DNA of 64,000 nt from Nemophila menziesii (taxonomy: Eukaryota > Streptophyta > Magnoliopsida > Boraginales > Hydrophyllaceae), in assembly GCA_029959085.1 (NCBI GenBank), contig JARWIR010000005.1, positions 7,566,501 to 7,630,500 of the forward strand. The letters are read 5' to 3'. The notes under the pieces are model-generated. The model ran no database searches, had not been told where the DNA came from, and worked only from the letters and a program-made list of their open reading frames with translations. The stretch's first letter is position 1. Every line of letters begins with the position of its first letter. Positions 13,228 to 24,000 of the stretch are shown here, piece after piece. The position numbers and the translations under genes were made by a program.

Positions 13228-14240
13228 TATCAGACCTTCTCCTAATTCCCTTACCACATCTTTCCCCTTATCTGACTTACCACTTACCATTCCCTCCCCT
13301 GCCCTTTCACCCTTTTCTTCCCCCTTCCATACTATTAAGAATCTCATACCTTGACCCATCAGTTGTACTTTTCTTTTCCACCCACGTTGCTTTCTTTTTT
13401 ACTGGAGTATTACCAATCTTTCTATTGTTCCCTCCACCACCAGACACATTCTGCTTTGAAGTCTGTGATACCCCATTAGTCTTTAGTCTACCTCGATTTC
13501 GAACTACCGTTATCCATTCCCCAAAACTTCATTTTTACTAGGCAAACCCCTACTCAAGCTTCCTACTGTGGTGTCTCGACTTACCTGTGGCTCCATCAAC
13601 TCTGTTTGAATCCGATCCATTGGACAATCGTTTTTAAGATGGCCGAACTTTCCACATTTGAAACAAATCCTGTGGAGCTCCTCATATTCGACTATTTGTA
13701 AATAATCTTGAATTCGTATCTTGGACACTAAAGGCTTGTCTAACTCCACCTCAACGGACAATCTCGCAAAATTTTCCCTTTGCCTTGACTTAGTGAATCG
13801 GTCAATTTTAACTAGCTTACCTATAAGGTTCCAAATCGATCTCAATATCTCTTCGATATAGTTAATTAGTGTAACCACAACAACCTTACCCACCCCGTTG
13901 TCTTAACTACTGGGGTCTCTTGAGGCATAACATACGGGTCCCATGGACGAACTATCAGGTACCTATCTAGCACCATCCAAGGTCCTCCCCCTAACGCCTT
14001 TTCATAATCCTCACCATTCATAAAGAGAACCATAAAATACCCAAAACCAACGTCATCATATCCTAACAATCGAACGATAAGGGATCGCTGCCATATGACA
14101 CCCAAACCGCTTTTGTTCGGCGGTAAGGATGAGTTGTAGATAGGTATCATCATCAACGGGGATGGCATCCTCCATATTGTAAGTCTCGGTCCCTTGCACT
14201 TGCGGAGCTTCTCCTGAGCTTCTTTGACCTCATTAATCAT
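13228..14240 (-). mobile_element. LINE ORF1 (DUF4283 + CCHC zinc knuckle)
   Basis: Minus strand. 14240-13866 encodes a DUF4283-like segment (SLIVRLLGYDDVGFGYFMVL, then GGGPWMVLDRYLIVRPWDPY). 13893-13510 continues after a frameshift with a CCHC knuckle (CFKCGKFGHLKNDCP). This arrangement is typical of ORF1 in plant L1-type LINEs. It continues left of the solo LTR into the ORF1 tail near 11 kb. Frame breaks make it inactive. Confidence 0.85.
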
Positions 14241-14269
14241 TACACTTTATATTATATCATTATTTTAAA

Positions 14270-15236
14270 AAAAGGAAAAAGCTGCAACACTTGGAAGCAA
14301 AGGGCAGAAGTTGGAGAATGAGGTTAACACCAGTCTTCCTCAACCAAAGCTCAAATCATTCCACCCTTTAGAGTAATTTTAGTTTATTTTCTGTTTTAGG
14401 ATTTATGATGTCATTTATTTTAATTAGTTTTACTTATTTAATTATGAGCTAAATTCTAAATACTTGAAAATTGCATAAAGGGTTGAACCCTAGTTTTTAA
14501 TCTATGTCTTTTAATTTTGGGGTTGTGTTCAATTTAATTTAAGATGACTTTACTTGTATTGACTATTTTATTATGCTTGTTTAATATTAGTAATTTTTCC
14601 AATTAGTAATAGCTTTTACTATTTAGGCTATTCGTAGTGGCAGCGATCATCTTGACGGGGGGGGGGGGGGGGGGGGTTAAATACAGAACTAGAATATAGG
14701 TATGGTGTGCGCTATTGAACACGACGGTCTTAAATAACCACGTAGTCAATTGGGTTTTATGCAATAAACATTTGAAAGTACCTTTAGTGTCACTCTAACG
14801 AGGTCATTAATACCGTAGGATAGCTTCTTATCTATCATGACGAGATTTAGGAAGACATTAGACTCCCGACTAGTATAAAAGGTCGATTTCACCCTTAAAC
14901 AAGAAACGTTGGATTAATTAACATAGGTGATTCCCGAGCAACACTCAAGCTACCTCTCATATTAAGTAATCTTCCTTAGTTTAATTTAATTTTACTTTTA
15001 GTGTACTCAGTATTCTTGCTTAGTAGTTAATTATTTAAAAATAAAACAAATATTTGCTTTTATTTATTATCGCAGTTACTTATACTTTGCGTAGTAAACA
15101 CTTATTCATAACCTAGTAATCCATATGGAGGCGAATACCCGTTTTTACTTATCTATTATTTGGAACAACACGTACACTTGTGGTTAGTTGTTTCTCTTCT
15201 TTTGTGTTGAATTTTATCACACTCTAGGAGCGACCA
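14270..15236 (+). mobile_element. 5'-truncated LTR fragment (copy C)
   Basis: Resembles the 3' two-thirds of the family LTR: the AAGCTGCAACAC leader, GTGGCAGCGATCATCTTGACGGGG, GACTCCCGACTAGTA, CACGTACACTTGTGG, and an end in TAGGAGCGACCA. The conserved GACGGGG motif has grown into a run of about 22 G at about 14656-14678. The 5' part, including the TATA region, is missing. Confidence 0.7.
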
Positions 15237-16100
15237 AGATTACAAGCTCAACCCACCCAATATATATCCCATAACCGAACACCCACCTCCCCAAACTCAA
15301 GCTCGCAAGACGATTAGTATTAAGGCGTTGCGATTTGAAGGAGGTTTATATGGATAAGACCTACAAACTAAAGGGTATAGCTTATAATGCGGCTAAAAAA
15401 AATGTACAAGGCTAAAATGGGCTAAAATGATATTATATTTTAATCACTTAGAAAGCTAAAGGCACCACGTGGCTATTAAATAAACGCCTAAATCATCTTC
15501 CGGTGCTAATTGTTCATCAACGACTAATTGTTCTATATGTTTGGAAACAATCGAAATAGTAGAGTACATGTTACTCTCATGTCATCAGAGTAGGTTGGTC
15601 TGGACTGCTACCACATCCCATATCAAAATTGATGAATTGACAATAAAAACAAAAGAATACAAATAATTAACAGGGAAAGAATTGATAGACAAAACAGTAT
15701 TGAATGAATTCACGGGTAAATAATTGACAGGGAATACAAAAAAAAAGACGGATAATAAACTAATGGAAAAGTCGGAACGACACATTACAATGGCGGAATT
15801 TATAGTGAGAGTAATACATACGTACGAACAAGTTGTATGGGATAGGCAGATCATAACCTTTTATATCTTGTTTGCCATATGGAATATATAGAAGGCAAAG
15901 ATGACCCAACACTATGAGGAAATAGATTATGTCGATCATGTAATTATAAGGATCGAACACCAAATGACATAACTTTTTAATGTATGTTGGGATAATCACA
16001 ACCCACATAGAACGCTGATACCCAAACCGGAAGTAGTCCAACAAGTGTCAATCATTAATGGAGAAATTGATTTTTTATGTGATACTTAGTTGATCACAAA
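15237..16100. other. Unassigned intergenic stretch
   Basis: AT-rich with several open frames on the minus strand (about 15585-16044). They show hydrophobic low-complexity translation and no family signature. I see no gene here. Confidence 0.4.
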
Positions 16101-16109
16101 GAATCAATT

Positions 16110-16490
16110 AAAAGGAGTTGCAGTAGTAAAAAAACAACACAACACGAGAGCAGATATCATTCAGCGAAATAATGATGTGTAGAGGAGATCCAAAGAAGGT
16201 GAAGTCATGGTTGTGTTAAAGGTTACCAAAGAGGCAGTGGACTCGCATGGAGTTAGCAAAGTGATATACTCCAACAACCTTGAGATAATTCGAGATATTA
16301 ATGGATCGACAAGAGTTTCATGACAAGCCATTCAGGCTGTTCAAAGGATTAAGGAGTTGAGAGGAGGTGATTCACTCTTAACATTTTGTCACATTGCAAA
16401 ATCTGCGAATAAACTGGTGACAGTATTATCAAGAACGTTAGACGATATGACACCCTTTGCTATGGTACCTTTGTTAATGATTTATCCATT
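16110..16490 (+). mobile_element. LINE RNase H remnant
   Basis: Plus-strand frame around 16200-16440 reads as a decayed RNase H C-terminal half: KVIYSNNLEIIRDING, a stop, then IQAVQRIKELRGGDS and HIAKSANKLVTVLSRTLDD. The aspartates expected before NLE and in the final AN-AD box are already substituted. Only this 3' part of a LINE is present. Confidence 0.6.
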
Positions 16491-17091
16491 TCTCTAGATT
16501 GGCTAGAGTCAACTGTAAATATTGTAGTTATAATAAGTATATATATTAATATGTCTATTATATTTCTGTTTTAATGACATGTTTTGATTAAAAAGAGGAA
16601 ACCATAGATTATGGTGTGTTACAACCTGCATGGAAACTACCTTGGTATTCATCTTCAAGAACCTAACGTTATAAATCTTAGCTGATGTACTTTACGTATT
16701 GGTCATTTTAAAACAATATTTCTAAAGTTGTTTGTGAGCCATTTGTGACTAGGTGATCATGATTTAATTTGAAGATATAAATCATGAAGAATGTTGATTT
16801 ATTTGCCAGTTAGTTGATTTTGTATATTCTAGAATAAAGAGGCTTCGTTTAGTTTCCTTGGATATCGAGCAGTGAGGGCGAAAAAGGAAAATAACAATAT
16901 AAATGTATTGTTATATGGGATAGTGTTACCTTAATTGGAGAAAATAAAAATCAATAAAGAAATAAAACATGTATTTATTACATACTGATCAACTAACATA
17001 TATTGACCAAAATAAATAAAATCAACCAACATTTGTTTGTATACATTAAATTTCTGTAATATGATATCAATATTTTCCTCTCTCAATTTAC

Positions 17092-17105
17092 CACCTATAT
17101 ATACA
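17092..17105 (+). promoter_or_regulatory. Probable TATA box of the CASP-like gene
   Basis: CCTATATATACATA lies about 85 bases before the chosen ATG, a normal distance for a plant TATA box plus a short leader. Called on position and sequence only. Confidence 0.5.
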
Positions 17106-17183
17106 TACACGCATTAGTGTTTGTGATATGTGGAGTATTCAGTATTGAATAGTAAATACATTCGGTCGCTTGTACCTATTAAA

Positions 17184-17910
17184 ATGGCTATCAATGAGAT
17201 GCCAATGCAGCATATGAGTCCAGATTCTTCATCACTAAAAGAGTCTGAGAGAGTATGTATGATGATTCAATTGACTCTGAGAATCATGGTGATTCTGCTT
17301 ACTTCGATTGCAGGTTACTTCATGATCAACAGCGATCAGAGAGTTACCGTTTTCGAAAATGTCGAGATGTATGCTAGTTACACCTCCTCATCTGCCTGCA
17401 AGTAAGCATAAATACATTCATATTCATATATACACATATATAATCATATTATTATTATTATCTAACTGATTTTTTCTACAGGTTCGCACTTCTAGCGGAT
17501 GTTATTGTATGTGCGTGCTCTTTGCTATCACTCACTTTTGTTTGCTTCTTAACTAGTCCAAAATCTAACCCGAGGAACTACTTTTACTTGATAGTCTATG
17601 ATTTGGTTCGTATTTTTTCAATCTTAATTCAATATTTATTTAAACGAGTAATAAATGATTATTGTGGTTGTTATATTTGCAGGTTATGGTGGTGTTGATG
17701 GTATCAGGATGTGTAGCTGGGTCGTCTATTGGTTACATAGCAAAATATGGTCAGCGTATATCAGGATGGACGCCAATATGCGATCAATTTTCAAAATTCT
17801 GCAGCAAAGTTACCATGTCATTAGCATTTTCATACATAGCTTTCTTTTGTCTATTCCTACTTTCCCTTTTATCTGCTAACAGACTTAAACTCTATGTCGA
17901 CTCAAATTAA
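17184..17910 (+). CDS. CASP-like protein, CASPL1-type
   Basis: Three exons (17184-17401, 17482-17605, 17683-17910), all GT-AG, give 189 aa with four membrane spans: about 30-53, 73-96, 105-135 and 151-182. The first span holds the family's conserved arginine (in LTLRIMV) and the third the conserved aspartate (in IVYDLVMV), typical of the Casparian-strip-membrane-domain family. These proteins sit in the plasma membrane and scaffold local wall modification; the founding CASPs organise lignin deposition in endodermis, whereas CASP-like roles vary. The start is the first ATG in frame (AAAATGG); the frame is open further upstream only from a GTG. Length fits the family. Neighbours are all transposon debris. 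The assignment is firm at family level; subgroup and function are inferred. Confidence 0.93.
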
Positions 17911-18866
17911 TTAGCTCAGCTTAGTCCATGGGATATTCTAAATAGCTATTGTCTTTCTATAAAATTTACTTTCCATCGTCTTGTTTTGTTTGTATGTCGA
18001 GCTATGTTATGTTAGATGTTTTCATAAGAATGCAATTATGTAAGTATGTTATGTCAGGTTAATCCAGATCTTTACAATTTATGTAAAAGAAAAAGAAAAA
18101 AAAATCTTTATGATTTAATTTAATGGTGAAAATAATGTCGGATCAATTTGTATAAAGTATAATAGATATCATGTACATGTTTCACCTAATTTGTCTATAT
18201 CTTTCAAGATATTTTTATCAAATAGATTTTGAAAATTCCTCAAGGACCAAACGTCTCAATCTAATTATTTTTTTTATAAACAAGTTATAAAAATTAATGT
18301 TATACGCTTATTTTTCCACTACTCATTATACCTTCCACGACCGGTTTTGGGGATGCCAAAGAGGCCATAGCCTTGGACACCCCCAATTAATGTAATTTTT
18401 AGAGTTCCTAGATTTTTTTATGTATAAAATATTATAGGCTATAGTAGAAAAAATAATTAAAAAGACCCAACTTAAATTACTAGCTCAACCCAAAAAAACA
18501 AAAAACAAAACCTGACAGCCTTTTAATGTTTTTTGTTTGTTTTAAAAATAGAAAACTTAAAACATAGCCAAGTCAAGAATTATAGGCGTTCGTCCGTTAA
18601 AAAAAAAAAATTATATTCAATACTAGAATTTATTTAGACTAGTCAAAGTGCAGCTGATAGGAAAATAAAAGCGGTGCACGCCTTCTTCAATAATCAATAT
18701 CAAAGGTGTATTTTTTTTTTTTTCTTAATTATTCAATGTTAATTGGTGAATTTGCATAAAAAACTGTAAGAGGAGGAGTGTTCAAGTGATAATTTTGTTT
18801 GTGTTTTTTTTAACTTATTTATTTGTTTTTCTTATTATATTATGACTTTTTTTATGTAAATTATAA
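17911..18866. other. Intergenic, AT-rich
   Basis: Contains the CASP-like 3' UTR region and homopolymer A/T tracts. A phrase near 18350-18390 (GGCCATAGCCTTGGACACCC) resembles sequence seen at ends of plant hAT-type elements, but I cannot find a matching partner end or target duplication. Confidence 0.4.
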
Positions 18867-19295
18867 ATAGAGGATAACCCAGTACTAAGTGATGACTCGG
18901 AATATATTTTTATAAGCGATGCATCCTTTAAAAAAGAATATGAACCTTCAGGTATGGCTTCAATAACAATCAATAAAGAAGGTAAAATTACTCACAAAAT
19001 TGTTTTTAGATCCATTGTGAAAAGTTCTATAGAAGGTGAATGTTGGGCGGTCCTTTTTGGAATGAGAAAGGCTGCTAAATGTAATCTTCGAAGTGTCTCT
19101 TTCTACTCCGATAACCTTGAACTGGTTCAAGGTATTTCTAGAAGTACAGGTCTTCGATGGCAAATTTATTCTTTCATTGCCGAAATGAGGAGCTGGCTTA
19201 TGAAGTTCCTTGCTTGGAAGGTAAACTTCGTAAATAGGAATCTTAATAGCGTTGTGGATCTACTGGCTAAGTGTACAAGACGAAACATCGACTAA
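18867..19295 (+). mobile_element. LINE-derived RNase H-like ORF, uninterrupted
   Basis: An open frame translates to one complete-looking RNase H fold of the LINE (RVT_3) type. The acidic residues expected at the active site are all present: D in ISDASF, E in IEGECWAV, D in FYSDNLEL and D in NSVVDLLAK. An ATG lies at 18954, after the first aspartate, so the ORF has no good start including the whole domain. No RT or zinc finger precedes it. Most likely a 5'-truncated LINE copy that has not yet decayed; a domesticated gene is possible but unsupported. Confidence 0.65.
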
Positions 19296-19329
19296 TCATC
19301 TTAGAATGATGGCTCTTTAAGTGAATTTT

Positions 19330-19476
19330 ATATTTTCCTAAAATCTTTGTATAAACGATCGTGATTATATATTAACTTTGTTTCTTGGGGAAAAAAATTA
19401 TGTAAATTATAAATTTTTAAGGACCCCTTTTTTAAATTTCGCCTTGGGCCCCCAAAATGTCAGGACCGACCCTGAT
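19330..19476. mobile_element. Possible hAT-type element end
   Basis: The stretch ends GTCAGGACCGACCCTG, the reverse of CAGGGTCGGTCC, a common plant hAT terminal sequence also seen in variant form at 57719. The preceding GGGCCCCCAAAAT-like bases fit the same element type. The other end was not found, so this is a fragment at best. Confidence 0.4.
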
Positions 19477-19479
19477 ACC

Positions 19480-20640
19480 TTCAAATGTATTCTACCCACT
19501 ATATATACTAATAAACACACACATACATCATATTCTCACCTACAAACTCTAGAAATCTTTCTATACTATTTCCGCTCCCCACTCCACCCACTCATAAAAA
19601 ATGGTGTCCTCCAATGGCTAAAAGGTGGCACAAAGGTATTGACCTCCATTTTCGAAGCCATGGCAAGTGACTTTGAAACTTTTCATACCCATGGAAGATC
19701 CATCAAGAAGCTTTGAGTTCAGTAGTGCATATCCATGGCTTGAAGAGGTTTAGACAAGTATTGTAAAGGTTTGAACATGGTTCTCAGGCTGCTAGAGAAG
19801 GTCGAGGTTTAACAACCACCATCGTCTGTTATAATCTGTTCAAGGTCGAATTCTCGGTATAGTGAAGAAGAAGTTTTGTGGATCAGATAGCCTTATTCGT
19901 ACGTGAATCCATTTTTATGGATCATACGTAGAGAAGAAGATCATCAAAGAAGAAGTTTTGTGCTAGCCTTGTTCGCGGATCAACGAAGATGAAGTTGTGT
20001 TAAATACTCGGCGATTCGGCGTTAATACTCGATGATTTTTGCGTTTATACTTAGTAATGTTGTGTTTATACTCAGTGATTATGTGTCAATATTCATTAAT
20101 TAATTGTAACTTTTGTGATATTTAAATATTTAATGGTTTTATAAAAGAGATAATTCCCAATTAATTACACTTCCTCACTTTTCATTCCCAAAAAAAAAGG
20201 AAGGAGGAAATTACTTCCTACTTACTCACAAATTTTCAACTTAATTTCCTATTGAACACATTGTCATATTTACCTTCCACTATTACCCTTATGTGGTTTT
20301 TTATATTTTTTATTGTTTTTTATTTTTTTTTTAATATTTATTTCAGATTTTTTTTTTTAAAAAAATTGATTTTTTTTTTAATTTTTTTCCAATTTTTTTC
20401 CCCGAATTTTTTTTTTTAGAAATTTTTTCCCAGATTTTTTTTTTAAATCAAAATTTCAGGTTATGTGTTCCTATAACACACAAAGTCATAAATTCAATCT
20501 AAATGATTCTCTTCTTTAACAATATTATTTTTTTATATTTATTAATCGCATATACCTTATTTAATTTCGTCTTTAACTATCTTGATATATTATCTTTTTG
20601 TCCAACTCTTTTTTGTTATTTTTTTGTTTATGTTTTAGGG
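19480..20640. repeat. Unassigned stretch with degenerate 22-bp tandem repeats and poly-T
   Basis: About five imperfect units of the form TTTATACTCAGTGATTNTGTG run at 20000-20100. 20280-20460 is T-rich low complexity. A TATA-like ATATATACTAATAAAC at 19500 precedes short broken frames, but nothing reads as a gene. Confidence 0.5.
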
Positions 20641-20649
20641 TTTTGTGTT

Positions 20650-21090
20650 ATTCCAATTCTGTGTATTCCTTGAACACACAAATCTCATAATTGTGTATTC
20701 TTAGAACGCACAAATCTCAAATTTGTGTATTCATAGAACACATACAAATTGAATTTATGTATTACTAGAATACACAAAACTTGATTTTGTTTGTTCCAAT
20801 TCTGTGTATTCTTGGAACACACAATTCTCAGATTTGTGTGTTCCTGAAACACACAAGTCTCTGATTTGTGCCTGGACCACACAAGTCTCTGATTTGTGCC
20901 TGGAACACACAAGTCTCTGATTTGTGTATTGATGGAACACATATAAATCAAATTTACAAAACTTGATTTTGTTTGTTCCAATTTTGTGTAATCCTGAACA
21001 CACAACTCGCAAAATTGTGTATTACTGCAACACATAAATCTGAGATTTGTGTATTCATGGAACACATGAAACTCAAATTTATGTATTTAA
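20650..21090. repeat. Minisatellite of about 32-bp hairpin units
   Basis: About twelve diverged units run head to tail, each of the form TGTGTATTC-N-GGAACACACAAATCTC-N-GATT. Each unit pairs TGTGTNTTC with GAACACACA, so it can fold. A longer spacer (ACTTGATTTTGTTTGTTCCAATT) occurs twice (near 20776 and 20956), showing a higher-order repeat. Minus-strand open frames across it are products of the repeat, not genes. Confidence 0.85.
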
Positions 21091-21300
21091 AAAATCAGAG
21101 TTCGATTCAACCACTGGATAAACTACCGGCTGTGTAAGCTGAGGAAGTCTTGAAACCGGGATGAAAACAGTGTCGAAAGGCTGAATATTATCACCATTAA
21201 CATCAGATATAGATTGAGTAGTGGAGTTAAATTTTGCAGAAATTGAATCCAACGTATCTAAAGGTTGAAAAACATAGCTAATTAAATAACTAACTCCATT
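21079..21300 (-). pseudogene. LysM receptor-kinase fragment (LYK4/5-like)
   Basis: Minus-strand translation gives one LysM-like unit: SYVFQPLDTLDSISAKFN, then NGDNIQPFDTVFIPVSRLP. In plant LYK4/LYK5-type receptors this corresponds to the last ectodomain LysM before the proline-rich linker. An in-frame stop lies just upstream and the frame ends shortly after the domain. No signal peptide, other LysM units, membrane span or kinase is present nearby. The downstream side is replaced by the minisatellite. A gene fragment rather than a working receptor. Confidence 0.6.
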
Positions 21301-21306
21301 ACTCAA

Positions 21307-22265
21307 CTAAGTTGAAGTGGGACACTTACAAAAGAGAGGGAAAACGACATTAACACCGATGCTGATCCTAATCAATCTTCTTACACGCATTATTATGCAT
21401 CTCCTCAAACTTTTTCCATGTTTTCTCGTTTCAACAGATTAGAAAGCTCGATTTTTTCTGGATTTAGCCGCCGGGAATTTTCCGGTGATGGATCGTGAAC
21501 GGAGGAGGATGCCGAGAGTGATGATTGTACCTGGAAGTATACTGGAGCTCGATGATGATACAGCACCAAGTATTTCATCTGATAACTTATCTTCTTTAGC
21601 TGGAGATAGAATGATAATTGTTTACCAGAAGACATGGATATTCTATACGTTGGTTCATTTCGATTGAATTGATTTTTCTGGGGATGAGGAAATGTAATTA
21701 TAAATAGGGTCAACCTACAATATTGTACTAATTTACTGGGTTTGATTTTTTGTAATGGAAACTTGATTTGTTTGGTTGTTACAGAGATTTGGGGAAGAAG
21801 AAGAAGGGAAAGACGAAGAAGAACAGGGGGTGGGGGTTTTTATTTTATAATTTTTATTAATAATATTAAAGTATTATCAAATTTCTATTTTTCCTTTTTA
21901 AAAAGAGCCAATTATAGATTAATGCCTATTAAAAAACTTATTTAAAAAAAGGTGCCTAGAATAAGATTCTTTATACAAAACAGCCCCATCCCAAACTACC
22001 CCTATAATTAACAATTAAAAAAAGGGAAAATTCCCTATACAGTCCACACGAAAATGCTGACTGCCCAACGAGTCCAACCCACTTCATTTTACTGTCCTAC
22101 CCTTCCCAGCCCATCAATTAGTTTGTAGTTACCATAACGAAATGTCCGGATTACACGACCCATTAACATTTTAATTAATTAACAAAACTTAATTCCCGGA
22201 TTGCATGCGTCTAGTCAACCATCGTAAAGCACAAGGTCACCACAGGAAAATAAATACGAACCAAC
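21307..22265. other. Unassigned intergenic stretch
   Basis: A short plus-strand frame (21485-21667) reads RRRMPRVMIVPGSILELDD and then ends; I do not recognise it. 21780-21835 is GA/GGGT-rich. 21925-22030 is one copy of a direct repeat whose partner is at 23355-23465. Confidence 0.4.
21925..22030. repeat. Direct repeat, left copy
   Basis: Runs from ATGCCTATTAAAAAA through GTGCCTAGAATAAGA and ACCCCTATAA to AATTAAAAAA. It closely matches 23355-23465 in the same orientation. The pair encloses the RNase H remnant and the hAT-like element. Confidence 0.7.
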
Positions 22266-22269
22266 CTTA

Positions 22270-22705
22270 TTTGATGATATTAAAGCTCCTACTTTAATTA
22301 TTACGAATGATGCATCTTTTACAAGTGACTATAGGACTATAGCTACTTATATAATTAGAGATGAACATGGTAATTTTGTGCATGGAGCGTCATGGAGTTT
22401 TTGTTCCAACTCTGCCGAAAAAGCGAAATCCATTGGGGTGCGCAACTCAATTCTCACCGCTAGAATGTTTCAACTCACGACCTTAGTCTAACTAATAACT
22501 GTACTAATGTGACCAACCAACTTCAGCCGGGAAGAGAGTGTAACAACCATAAGACTGTATTTATTTAGCTTGTAATAGATTTAAGTTCTTTCATTTAAGG
22601 AGAAAAGACAATCTTCAAGCTGATTGGGTTGCTAAGAAAATGCTACAAGACAAATTGCTTGGTAAATGGACTTTAAATCCTAACCCCCCCCCCCCCCAAC
22701 CCTCC
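22270..22705 (+). mobile_element. LINE RNase H remnant
   Basis: Plus-strand pieces are IITNDASFTSDYRTIATYII, RDEHGNFVHGAS, AEKAKSIGVRNSI and, after a gap with stops, RRKDNLQADWVAKKM. These are the two ends of a LINE RNase H domain with an interrupted middle (22480-22560). The 3' side is cut by the hAT-like element at 22714. Confidence 0.65.
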
Positions 22706-22713
22706 CAACTAGC

Positions 22714-23222
22714 CAGGCGCGGAGCCACGTTGGTACCAAGGGGTGCCATGGACTCCCTGACTTTAAAAAAAAAAAAAAAAAACTCCCTTAACAAAAAAAA
22801 AATTATAATCATTTTAAGCATAAATTTTCAAAGATGATTATTTGCCCCCCTTAAATTTTCCAAATCGTCATCCCCCCCCCCCCCCCCACCCCACCCCCCC
22901 CCCCCCCTCCCAAAATTTTGATAATCTTCGTTTAAACCCCTTAATTTTTAAATTTATTTTATTAGACTTATATTATTTTATTTATATAAAATATTTTAAT
23001 TTTCTAACAAATTTATATGTTTTTTTGTATCATACTTGAAACTTATAGTACAATTTTTACACATGATAGGGATTTATAGTGCACTTTTGTATAATATAAG
23101 GGTTTATTTTTCAATTTTTGTAGAATATATAGACTTATAGTGCAAATAAGTTCAAAAAAATTCTGAAATGTTGCCCACAAACCCCCTTGACCCCCCACCA
23201 AAAAATCTTGACTCCACCCCTG
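22714..23222. mobile_element. hAT-like non-autonomous element
   Basis: Left end CAGGCGCGGAGCCACG and right end, read in reverse, CAGGGGTGGAGTCAAG form imperfect terminal inverted repeats. Flanking octamers CAACTAGC and TAATTAGT agree at five positions, with all differences C/T. It is about 509 bp, contains long C runs (22870-22907) and A runs, and has no transposase frame. Confidence 0.55.
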
Positions 23223-23354
23223 TAATTAGTTATGCTTCTTAAAAACTATTTGCCTTCTAGTGGTATCGGATAAGTACCTTTTGTAACTTTTAACTATTCA
23301 CAACTTTTTAATATATTATGTTTTCGACAAATGAAAAAAAAAACAAATTATCAA

Positions 23355-23465
23355 AAAATGCCTATTAAAAAATCTATTAATAAAAAGGTACCTAGAATAA
23401 GACTCTTTATAAAAAACGCCTCAACCCAAAATACCCCTATAAATAGTAATTAAAAAAAAGAAAAA
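23355..23465. repeat. Direct repeat, right copy
   Basis: Same orientation as 21925-22030, sharing ATGCCTATTAAAAAA, CCTAGAATAAGA, CTCTTTAT and ACCCCTATAA. Probably copies of one small element or remnants of a duplication. Confidence 0.7.
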
Positions 23466-23499
23466 ATAAATTAAAAGAAAACCAAAAACAAAAACTAAT

Positions 23500-23885
23500 A
23501 AACACACGCGCGCGTCCGTGATTTTTTTTTTAAAGTCGTCATAACTAATTCTAAAAAAAAAAAATTATATTTGGATAAACCAAATTAATATTTACGTCTA
23601 TGGTTTTTTTTTTGGAATTTTTTGTGTTTTTTGAATTTTTTTCGCAGACACGGAGTTTCATGTTTTAAACATGAAAATCTGTGTCTGTGAAAAAAATCAC
23701 TATTTCAAATAGTGAATTTCATGTTTTAAACATGAAAATCCGTGCATGCGAAAAAAATCAAAAAAAAAATCATATACGTATATATTAATTTGCTTTATCC
23801 AAAAATGCAAATTTTTAATTTTTCTGATTTTTTAGAATTAGTTATGACGATTTTAAAAAAAATATCACGGACGCGCGTGTGTGAT
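23500..23885. mobile_element. Foldback / MITE-like element with about 90-bp inverted repeats
   Basis: The left arm starts CACACGCGCGCGTCCGTGAT and continues into GTCATAACTAATTCTAAAA and TTTGGATAAACCAAATTAATA. The right arm is its reverse complement with few changes, ending ATCACGGACGCGCGTGTGTG. The core has two copies of the 20-bp palindrome at TTTCATGTTTTAAACATGAA plus an ATTTCAAAT palindrome, so the whole element can fold into one long hairpin. No coding frame. A target duplication is not clear. Confidence 0.75.
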
Positions 23886-23889
23886 AGAA

Positions 23890-24000
23890 TCAGTAGTAGG
23901 TGGTGGTGGTGGTTGTGGTGCTAGAGGTGGTGATGGTTGCGGTGGATGTAGTGGTGGTTAAATACATGGTGGTGGTGGAAGAATTACCCCATTATTTGTT
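23890..24000. repeat. GGT/GGTGAT-rich low-complexity tract
   Basis: Imperfect GGT trinucleotide repeats. 24000-24445 is then AT-rich and would contain the TRAP-beta promoter and leader; no distinct element is seen there. Confidence 0.6.

Noticed and set aside
13866..14240. DUF4283/zinc-knuckle ORFs as host genes
   Set aside because: They lie in LINE ORF1 order with frame breaks and are joined to LINE endonuclease sequence.
17130..17183. Longer N-terminus for the CASP-like protein
   Set aside because: The frame is open from a GTG but the first ATG in frame is at 17184, in a good context and giving the usual family length.
19590..19760. Small gene after the TATA-like sequence at 19500
   Set aside because: Only very short frames (under 25 codons) follow and none matches a known peptide family.
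20685..21065. Repetitive minus-strand protein of about 126 aa
   Set aside because: It is only the translation of the 32-bp minisatellite; several frames are open for the same reason.
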